Below, in pieces: positions 1 through 5,422 of a stretch of 12,184 nucleotides of DNA; the stretch's first letter is position 1, and each line of letters starts with the position of its first letter. This DNA comes from Tannerella sp. (lineage in GTDB: Bacteria; Bacteroidota; Bacteroidia; Bacteroidales; Tannerellaceae). The stretch lies in contig JAITQL010000139.1 in NCBI GenBank assembly GCA_031288935.1, positions 1 to 12,184 on the forward strand. The letters are read 5' to 3'. The position numbers were made by a program, and so were the translations under genes. A model generated the notes under the pieces. The model was not told where the DNA came from, ran no database searches, and was given only the letters and a program-made list of their open reading frames with translations.

Positions 1-147
1 AATTTCTTTGATTCGTTTCACGCAGATTGGCGCGGATTTTAACGCGGATACCGCAGATAAAAGGTCGTTGAAATCTGCGGAATCTGCGTTGAAATCCCAT
101 TCATCCGCGTGAAACCTTGAATTTTGAATTTTGAATGTTGAATCTTG
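1..147. repeat. Fold-back intergenic repeat, tandem copy 1
   Basis: This is the first of two tandem units. The core is an imperfect palindrome from about 18 to 113: TTTCACGC near the left end is answered by GCGTGAAA near the right, and CCGCAGAT (51-58) pairs exactly with ATCTGCGG (73-80) around a 14-nt loop. The intervening GGATTT/AAATCC and AACGC/GCGTT blocks also pair, with a few mismatches, so the unit could fold into one long hairpin. A low-complexity tail of TTGAATnT repeats follows. No coding potential is seen. I infer a non-autonomous or REP-like intergenic element; its identity is not proven. Confidence 0.8.
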
Positions 148-322
148 AATTTCTTTGATTCGTTTCACGCAGATTGGTGCGGATTTCAACGCGGATGCCG
201 CAGATAAAAGGCGGTTGAAATCTGCGGAATCTGCGTCGAAATCCCTTTCATCCGCGTGAAACCCCGAATTTTGAATCTTGAATTTTGAATGTTGAATCTT
301 TTTGATTCGTTTCACGCAGATA
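148..322. repeat. Fold-back repeat, tandem copy 2 plus partial copy 3
   Basis: Copy 2 (148 to about 298) repeats copy 1 with scattered substitutions, again with CCGCAGAT facing ATCTGCGG and a TTGAATnT tail. A third copy starts at about 299 with TTTGATTCGTTTCACGCAGA and stops matching at about 322, so it is truncated. A related fragment lies at 11933-11963 at the other end of the window. This points to a dispersed family rather than a one-off duplication. Confidence 0.78.
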
Positions 323-356
323 TACTTTACGCGGGATGGTTTTGTGCATGGAGCCT

Positions 357-476
357 GTCCCGCAGGGACGAAATGTCGATAGAAAAAAAGAATGTTTCAA
401 AAATCCAACGGAATCCCGTCCGGGATGATATGTCGGTAATATCACATGCCATCCCGTCCGGGATGCAACATCAACG
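357..476. repeat. Cluster of short palindromic intergenic repeats
   Basis: Three small perfect palindromes lie in AT-richer spacer: GTCCC-gca-GGGAC (357-369), ATCCCG-tc-CGGGAT (413-426) and the same ATCCCGTCCGGGAT again at 451-464. The stretch 451-476, running on through GCAACATCAACG, is closely matched in reverse complement at 11734-11759. No convincing gene overlaps it. Confidence 0.65.
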
Positions 477-489
477 TGATACATGCGTT

Positions 490-540
490 GAATCCCCGGC
501 CGTGAGGATCGTCGGTTGACGATCCTCAGACAGGGGATTC
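490..540. repeat. Strong two-part hairpin downstream of sod
   Basis: The inner stem TGAGGATCGTC (503-513) pairs perfectly with GACGATCCTCA (518-528) around a GGTT tetraloop. The outer stem GAATCCCC (490-497) pairs perfectly with GGGGATTC (533-540). A small internal loop separates them. The hairpin lies 60 nt beyond the sod stop codon and could end or protect that transcript. There is no U-tract on either side, so a structural repeat or RNA-stabilising role is as likely as a terminator. Confidence 0.6.
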
Positions 541-599
541 CCTTTGCGTTGAACCGGACGGTCATGCCGCCGGAAGAACTCTGTTTTTCCGACCGGCCG

Positions 600-1175
600 T
601 CAATATCTGGATTCAACCTCTTTCCAGTCAATAATCTTCCACAGCGCTTTCAGGTGATCGCCGCGCAGATTCTGATAATCCAGATAATAGGCGTGTTCCC
701 AGACATCGAAACCCAACAGGGGCTTCAAGCCCTTAGTGACCGGATTGCCTGCATTCGCCTCCCTGGTGATCGACAACTTCCCGTCTTCGTCCGCAGCAAG
801 CCATACCCAGCCCGAGCCAAACAGACCGACGCCGGCCGCTTCAAACTCCTTCTGGAAATGCTCGAACGATCCCCACGCCGCATCAATCGCACCGGCCAGC
901 TTGCCGGACGGCTTTCCGCCGCCAGCGGGCGAGAACTGCGTGAAATACAGCGTGTGATTCAACGTCTGACCCGCATTGTTGAACACGGCGCCGTCCGATT
1001 TCCTGACAATCGTCTCCAAATCCATATGCTCAAACTCCGTCCCCTGAACCAGACCGTTCAGATTGTTCACATACCCCTGGAGATGTTTGCCATGATGATA
1101 CTCGATGGTCTTTTTACCAATTACCGGCTCCAGGGCATCCGTCGCATACGGCAATTTTACTAATTCAAATTTCAT
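600..1175 (-). CDS. sodB: Superoxide dismutase, Fe/Mn family (Fe-type or cambialistic)
   Basis: The enzyme converts superoxide to oxygen and hydrogen peroxide in the cytoplasm. The 191-residue product has usual SOD length and the four expected metal ligands: H27 (YHHGKH), H74 (NHTLYF), D157 and H161 (FDVWEHAYY), plus second-sphere Y35. Gln70 in the GQTLNH segment and the NAG segment near residue 141 resemble iron enzymes rather than manganese ones, where the key Gln sits in the later position. Cambialistic SODs are known in Bacteroidales, so metal choice is left open. I chose the ATG at 1175 (MKFELVKLPY) because homologous SODs begin this way; the frame stays open to 1283, but those extra 36 residues overlap promoter-like DNA. 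It is transcribed alone, divergent from the thioesterase gene. The family call is firm; the gene symbol is by family. Confidence 0.95.
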   Translation of the reverse strand: MKFELVKLPYATDALEPVIGKKTIEYHHGKHLQGYVNNLNGLVQGTEFEHMDLETIVRKSDGAVFNNAGQTLNHTLYFTQFSPAGGGKPSGKLAGAIDAAWGSFEHFQKEFEAAGVGLFGSGWVWLAADEDGKLSITREANAGNPVTKGLKPLLGFDVWEHAYYLDYQNLRGDHLKALWKIIDWKEVESRY

Positions 1176-1280
1176 AACATTCTCTTTTTTGTCAATCCCG
1201 TGATTGCCTGTTAAACATAAAACTGTACTTAAAACTAAAGATACCATACCCGTTCTGTCAAGCGTTTTCTTTTCGAGAAA

Positions 1281-1288
1281 CAAAGATA
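1281..1288 (-). promoter_or_regulatory. -7 element for sod
   Basis: On the minus strand this reads TATCTTTG, a full match to the Bacteroidota TAnnTTTG element, about 105 nt before the sod ATG. No good -33 TTTG is seen. A second weaker candidate, TATCTTTA, lies at 1236-1243 closer to the gene. Either would leave the upstream in-frame extension of sod largely untranslated. Confidence 0.55.
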
Positions 1289-1365
1289 GGCACAGATTTG
1301 TTCCCGGCCACAGAAACAGGCAATGAATTTATTTATCCACAGATAGATATTCTTGAATAAGTTTC

Positions 1366-1373
1366 TATATTTG
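1366..1373 (+). promoter_or_regulatory. -7 element for the thioesterase gene
   Basis: TATATTTG matches TAnnTTTG exactly and is followed by GCACCC, with an expected start of transcription near 1380. That leaves about 20 nt of leader before the ATG at 1400. A -33 TTTG at the right distance is not clear. Confidence 0.65.
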
Positions 1374-1399
1374 CACCCGGTTTACAGATACGAATCAAG

Positions 1400-1879
1400 A
1401 TGAAAAAAATAATCAATCCCTGGAATGGCACAGACGGATACTTCTGTTTTGCCTGTTCGCCGGCAAATCCCGCCGGGCTGCACATGGAATTTTACGAAGA
1501 CGGCGAAGACATTGTCTCCTTCTGGCAACCGGCCGACACTCGGCAAGGCTGGCTCCACACCCTGCACGGCGGCATCCAGTCCACCCTGCTGGACGAGCTG
1601 GCGGCATGGGTCATTCTCCGAAAGTTGCAAACGACGGGCGTCACCTCGAAAATGGAAATCAAGTTCCTCAAAAGCATCTCCACGCACGATCCCGGCCTCA
1701 CCGTTCGCGGACGGATCAGGGAACGGAAACGCAATGCCGTCTTCGTCACTGCCGGGATATACAATGCAGCAAACGAACTGTGCACCTGCGCCGAAGTCAT
1801 TTATTTCATCACCACCCCCGAACGCGCCCTTCAAACCTGCGGTTTTAAAGGATGCCGCACCGAAGACGAGATTCAATAA
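1400..1879 (+). CDS. PaaI-family hotdog-fold thioesterase
   Basis: This is a small acyl-CoA thioesterase-like protein, probably cytoplasmic, that would hydrolyse an acyl-CoA or related thioester; the substrate is unknown. The 159-residue length fits a single hotdog domain. The N-terminal CFACSPANPAGLHM segment (16-29) resembles the C-x-x-C/NPxGLH start of PaaI-like proteins. LHGGIQSTLLDELAAW (55-70) is the expected HGG turn followed by the central helix with the acidic D65/E66 pair. The later strands (EIKFL, VRGRI, AEVIYF) fit the sheet. The start is set by the ATG 20 nt downstream of a likely transcription start. It is monocistronic and divergent from sod; no pathway partner is adjacent. The fold is confident, the substrate is not. 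Confidence 0.85.
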   Translation: MKKIINPWNGTDGYFCFACSPANPAGLHMEFYEDGEDIVSFWQPADTRQGWLHTLHGGIQSTLLDELAAWVILRKLQTTGVTSKMEIKFLKSISTHDPGLTVRGRIRERKRNAVFVTAGIYNAANELCTCAEVIYFITTPERALQTCGFKGCRTEDEIQ

Positions 1880-2402
1880 CACATCCTCCGTCCCGACCGG
1901 CGTTTTTGAACAGGTAATGACCGCCGTTTCCCGCGAAAGAATACGGCCTGCCTGTATACATATGTGTTATTCCTGTGTATTGCCATGCGTATGGATGGCT
2001 GCAATACCGGATTCCCCTGTCCGAATGATGGATGATTCCCGATGGATCCCTGCATGTCGACGTTGTTTGCCTGTTTCGGCCGGAAGCAGTATTCCGGGAT
2101 TTGCCGGGCAGCCCCGATTTTTCAATTACATTTGTGCCTGTTATTAAATCCCGAATACAGAATGGTACACAAAATCAAAACAAATCTTTCAGGCCTTTCA
2201 GACATTTCACCTGCCCCAACGGAATAAGCCGTTCTTTGAATCCTGTATGTTGAATTTTTCGGAGAAAAACCGTGCAATCCTCCGGTTGCAGACTGGAAAA
2301 GAAACGCTTGATTCCGATTCAAAGGCGGGTTATTTCGGAGAGAGAGTCCGCCTTCATTCCATCCATGCAAGCATGAAATTTACGTAAAATCATGCCCTGA
2401 AC
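1880..2402. other. Gene-poor spacer, no supported gene
   Basis: Short open frames occur on both strands but none shows family motifs, a promoter or consistent coding character. One possible hairpin, AAGGCGG (2322-2328) with CCGCCTT (2348-2354), has a 19-nt loop. A TTGAAT-type repeat trace lies near 2235-2260. I see nothing else; degraded sequence is possible. Confidence 0.5.
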
Positions 2403-2434
2403 TTGTCCGATGTATATTCTTTTTATTATCTTTG
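2403..2434 (+). promoter_or_regulatory. Promoter for the tRNA
   Basis: TATCTTTG (2427-2434) is an exact -7 element. TTG at 2403-2405 lies 21 nt upstream and fits the -33 element. Transcription would start near 2441, about 30 nt before the mature tRNA. Confidence 0.75.
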
Positions 2435-2470
2435 CCCCCGATTTCATGGTTGATCGTCATTTCAAAATCA

Positions 2471-2544
2471 GGTCCCATAGCTCAGTTGGTTAGAGCATCT
2501 GACTCATAATCAGGGGGTCCTTGGTTCAAGCCCAAGTGGGACCA
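2471..2544 (+). tRNA. tRNA with anticodon CAT (elongator Met, or Ile2)
   Basis: The 74-nt cloverleaf is complete: a perfect 7-bp acceptor stem (GGTCCCA with TGGGACC), D-arm GCTC/GAGC, anticodon loop CTCATAA giving anticodon CAT, and T-arm CTTGG/CCAAG with loop TTCAAGC. The anticodon stem lacks the three G-C pairs of initiator tRNA, so it is not tRNA-fMet. Elongator Met and lysidine-modified Ile2 both carry CAT and cannot be separated by eye. The discriminator is A; ACC is followed by T, so CCA is not fully encoded and would be added after transcription. Confidence 0.95.
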
Positions 2545-2579
2545 CCTCCTTTAATAAAACAATTGCTAAACAACAGCAT

Positions 2580-2610
2580 GCCCGGTTTTCGACTGTGAAA
2601 ATCGGGCTTT
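2580..2610 (+). terminator. Terminator-like hairpin after the tRNA
   Basis: GCCCGGTTTTC (2580-2590) pairs with GAAAATCGGGC (2597-2607) over 11 bp, with one G-T wobble and a 6-nt loop. It is followed by TTTCACTTGTTT, a modest U-rich tail. It lies 36 nt after the tRNA, so it probably ends that transcript. Confidence 0.65.
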
Positions 2611-2671
2611 CACTTGTTTATCGGTTCCGTTCGTCAATGCGGCCGGCAACGGACAGCCTGCCTTAAAGAGC

Positions 2672-2721
2672 ATGAATATCCGCGGGATTGTCCGGTTGCG
2701 TGACATCCCGCGGATATTCAT
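2672..2721 (-). terminator. Perfect 17-bp inverted repeat, likely operon terminator
   Basis: ATGAATATCCGCGGGAT (2672-2688) is exactly reverse-complementary to 2705-2721, with a 16-nt loop. It begins 20 nt beyond the stop codon of the minus-strand polyferredoxin gene, the usual place for a terminator. The minus-strand tail (GCTCTTTAAGG) is only weakly U-rich. On the plus strand the stem runs into TTTTC, so it may act in both directions. Confidence 0.6.
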
Positions 2722-2740
2722 TTTCAATAATCAAACCGGT

Positions 2741-4288
2741 TCAAAAGCCGAATTCGTCTACATTCACATCCAGCGCCTCCTCTTCTCCGGGCTTTTCGGC
2801 CAGGCGGTGCACTTCGTTGGCTTCGATGAGAATGGCGCGTACCGGGCGTACCGGACAGATGGATTCGCAGCCGCCGCAGCCTACGCACAACTCGTCTTCG
2901 ACTTTGGGAATGGTCAGCGTTCCCTTGTAGGGGATCATGTGAACGGCCTGCGTGGGACAATGTTCGGAACAGGCGCCGCAGTCGGTTTCTTCCGTGTGGA
3001 CGATGCAGCGGTCGATAAAGAAGCGTGCGATACCTGTCTGCGTCGTTTTTTTATCCTCCACCGTAAGCGGCCGGATGGCGAGTGTCGGGCAGACTTCGGA
3101 ACAGATCACACATTCGTAATTGCAATAACTGTCGATGTAGGCCATGCGCGGTTTCAGAAAATAATCAAAACCGTATTCCATTCCGGCAGGGCGCAGCACG
3201 TGGCTTGGGCATTTGGTGACGCACAGGTGGCAGGCCGTACACTTGTCCTTGAAACGGGTCAGGTTCAGCGAGCCGGGCGGCGTTACCGGGAGCGAAAAGG
3301 GAGCGTCTTTCCTCCGGGCTTCCTGTCCCTTCAGCAACGCAAGCGGGAGGGATGCGGCCACAGCCACGCCTGTTGCCAGAAACGTCCGGCGACTGTCCGG
3401 CGGAGTAGCGGCAACCGGGGCAGCTGCCGTCTTTTTTACTGTCGGGACGGGTTTGTATTTGAGCGCGCCTTTCCTGCATGACGAGAGGCAGTTGAAGCAG
3501 TCGACGCAGCGAGACATATCCACTTTCATTTTCTTCGGGTCGATGGCTTCGGCCTTGCAGACATATTCGCACGAGCGACACTGAATACACGCTTTTTTAT
3601 CAAACACGATCCGGAAGATCGAATACCGCGACACGACGCTCAGCAGGGCGCCGACCGGGCAAAGCGTATTGCAGAAAAGACGGCCGCGGAAGATCACCAG
3701 TAGGGTAAACACGACCAGAGCGCTGCCTGCCGCAATCAGCGAAGCCGCCGTCACGGAAGTAATCGTGATGTGATAAAGCGAATAGTTGCCCGCCTTGCCC
3801 AGTCCGTCGGCCAGCAGGTTGTTTCCCTCCATAACGACCGGCCGGAACAGGTTTGCGGCGATGCGTCCGAAATTGCTGTACGGGTCAAGCAACAGGCACA
3901 GTTCCGTCACGCCGAAAACAGCCGTTCCGAAAGTGACCGCAGCCAGTACGTAGCGAAGCACGTTCGACGGCAAACGGTAACGGAAACGGCGAATGCCTTT
4001 TTTCTTTTTCTTTCCGATGCAAAAGATACGGTTGATAACGTCCTGCAAAATACCGGCCGGACAAATCACGGAGCAGTACACGCGGCCGAATACGAAGGTC
4101 AGCGCCAGCCATATCGCCACTATAACGTACGCGCCGGCCAGGATGGAGGGAATGAACTGGATGTGTTCCAAACCGTGTAACCGGACAGGCAGCTTGCCCG
4201 TAAAATCAACAAAAAAGAGCAGGATGGGACTGAAAAAAAGTATTGCGAGCAAAACCCGCAATACTTTTAAAAAATGAACCTGTTTCAT
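2741..4288 (-). CDS. Membrane polyferredoxin: NapH-like half fused to NapG-like half
   Basis: This 515-residue protein probably carries electrons across or along the inner membrane. Residues 1-200 hold about four membrane helices (roughly 7-27, 47-69, 109-133, 176-200) and two CxxxCP motifs (C72/C76, C206/C210), as in NapH/NosR-type proteins. Two 4Fe-4S motifs follow: C234-C237-C240-C244 and C261-C264-C267-C271. SRRTFL at 299-304, followed by a hydrophobic stretch, looks like an internal twin-arginine signal. The C-terminal part has four more clusters: C350/353/356/360, C389/393/396/400, C428/437/440/444 and C468/471/474/478. This arrangement is like NapH joined to NapG, but no nap genes are nearby. 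The ATG directly abuts the stop of the DUF362 gene, indicating translational coupling. The redox role is well supported; partner and substrate are unknown. Confidence 0.85.
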   Translation of the reverse strand: MKQVHFLKVLRVLLAILFFSPILLFFVDFTGKLPVRLHGLEHIQFIPSILAGAYVIVAIWLALTFVFGRVYCSVICPAGILQDVINRIFCIGKKKKKGIRRFRYRLPSNVLRYVLAAVTFGTAVFGVTELCLLLDPYSNFGRIAANLFRPVVMEGNNLLADGLGKAGNYSLYHITITSVTAASLIAAGSALVVFTLLVIFRGRLFCNTLCPVGALLSVVSRYSIFRIVFDKKACIQCRSCEYVCKAEAIDPKKMKVDMSRCVDCFNCLSSCRKGALKYKPVPTVKKTAAAPVAATPPDSRRTFLATGVAVAASLPLALLKGQEARRKDAPFSLPVTPPGSLNLTRFKDKCTACHLCVTKCPSHVLRPAGMEYGFDYFLKPRMAYIDSYCNYECVICSEVCPTLAIRPLTVEDKKTTQTGIARFFIDRCIVHTEETDCGACSEHCPTQAVHMIPYKGTLTIPKVEDELCVGCGGCESICPVRPVRAILIEANEVHRLAEKPGEEEALDVNVDEFGF

Positions 4289-5230
4289 CTACAACTTGAT
4301 TCGTTTGATACCGATCCTGTCAAGGTCGGTTGTTCCCAAATGAAGCGCTTCTCCTCTGCCGATGTGTCCGACAGCCTCGATGTCCAGTTTCTTCACCTGG
4401 TTGAAGAAGCGCAGTGCAGCCGTGTCTGCGGCCACAATATCGGTCGATGCGATCAGGGACTTTACGGTCGCCACGTCGGCAGCGCTCTTGCCCTGCGGGC
4501 CGTTCTGGTGCATGATCCGGTAGGCGTCGACAATATTCAGCACCGGCTTTTTCGTCCACGTACAGATGTCGGCAATACATTGCTGCAAGTCATTCTGGTG
4601 AAAGATGCGACGATCCCAGACAATGCCCATATAGTTCTTCATCGCGCACGACAGTTTGGCGCCGCCATGATTCTTCAAAACCGGCACGTTAAACCAGATG
4701 TCCGCATCCAGTATGGCTTCGTGGATTTTTGCATCTTTCAGGGTGACACCCAGCGGCAGCTCTACTTCACTGCCGTAATAACGTTCGTCGTTGGCAGGCA
4801 CGATCGTCCCGCCGGCAGCCTTGACGGCGTCTTCGATACCGCTCGAAGCATAACACTTTTGCCAGTTGTCGCACGTGTGATCAAAGACCGTCACCTTCTG
4901 CGCGCCCGCTTCCATACATTTCCTCACCAGTGCGCTGATCAGTTTCGGATTGGTATTGCCGGCCAGTTCGGGCGCGCGATCCCAGCCAATGTTCGGTTTG
5001 ATAACCACTTTCTGTCCTTTCCGGACAAATCGCCCGATACCGCCCAGTGCATCCAGGGCCTTTTCAAGCATCTCTTCCGGCTCGCCGCCCATGACGGCTA
5101 CCAGTTCGGGCGTGCTTTCTACGGCAATCTGCCTGCCGGTCAATGCCGCCTGCAAGCCTTCAAAATTTAACATGAACGTAGCCCCTGCACCGGCCATCGC
5201 ACTGTTTCTCAAAAAATCTCGACGTTTCAT
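4289..5230 (-). CDS. DUF362 domain protein with Tat signal
   Basis: This 313-residue protein begins with MKRRDFLRNS and a short hydrophobic, Ala/Gly-rich stretch (11-22), a Tat-type signal suggesting export in folded form, perhaps with a cofactor. The rest matches the DUF362 pattern: KVVIKPNIGWD (74-84), NPKLISALVRKCMEAGAQKV (94-113), then VPVLKNHGGAKLSCAMKNYMG near 182-202 and a D-rich C-terminal third (VDAYRIM, STDIVAADTAALRF). No Fe-S motif is present, unlike DUF362-ferredoxin fusions, and the Fe-S function is instead supplied by the next gene. Its TAG stop (4289-4291) touches the next ATG with no spacer. The biochemical role of DUF362 is not established; I infer that it works with the polyferredoxin. 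The ATG at 5230 is chosen because it starts the Tat signal. Confidence 0.85.
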   Translation of the reverse strand: MKRRDFLRNSAMAGAGATFMLNFEGLQAALTGRQIAVESTPELVAVMGGEPEEMLEKALDALGGIGRFVRKGQKVVIKPNIGWDRAPELAGNTNPKLISALVRKCMEAGAQKVTVFDHTCDNWQKCYASSGIEDAVKAAGGTIVPANDERYYGSEVELPLGVTLKDAKIHEAILDADIWFNVPVLKNHGGAKLSCAMKNYMGIVWDRRIFHQNDLQQCIADICTWTKKPVLNIVDAYRIMHQNGPQGKSAADVATVKSLIASTDIVAADTAALRFFNQVKKLDIEAVGHIGRGEALHLGTTDLDRIGIKRIKL

Positions 5231-5276
5231 CTTCTTTTATTTATCAGTTAATTAAAGACCTGTTTTTTCAAACGTA

Positions 5277-5284
5277 CAAATCTA
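5277..5284 (-). promoter_or_regulatory. -7 element for the DUF362/polyferredoxin unit
   Basis: The minus strand reads TAGATTTG, an exact TAnnTTTG match, 46 nt before the DUF362 ATG, giving an expected leader of about 40 nt. A clear -33 TTTG is not seen. It separates this unit from the sbcC gene upstream. Confidence 0.55.
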
Positions 5285-5422
5285 CTAAGTGTTAACAATG
5301 TTTCCGGGATTATTTATTCGATCACGAAAAACAATGATGTCAAGGCGAAAACGAAAGTTCAAAATTCAAGAATACGGTACAGCGGTTTGGCCGGCCTTCC
5401 CTCCTTGAATCTTGCTTTATTT

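Noticed and set aside
1..322. Possible CRISPR array in the 5' repeats
   Set aside because: There are only two near-complete ~150-bp units placed directly end to end, with no unique spacers of constant size and no cas genes.
516..1163. Plus-strand open frame of 215 codons over sod
   Set aside because: It is antisense to a clear superoxide dismutase with all metal ligands.
1176..1283. 36-residue N-terminal extension of SOD, possibly a signal peptide
   Set aside because: The MKFELVKLPY start matches family starts, and the extension overlaps promoter-like TATCTTT elements. An exported SOD cannot be excluded fully, but evidence is weak.
1873..2253. Small open frames on both strands in the spacer after the thioesterase gene
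   Set aside because: They lack promoters, ribosome-binding sites, recognised motifs and plausible composition, and they overlap one another.
2672..3481. Plus-strand open frame of 269 codons
   Set aside because: It starts inside the 17-bp inverted repeat and runs antisense to the cysteine-rich part of the polyferredoxin; the shadow frame has no family motif.
4274..5170. Plus-strand open frame of 298 codons
   Set aside because: It is antisense to the DUF362 gene and has no motif or promoter of its own.
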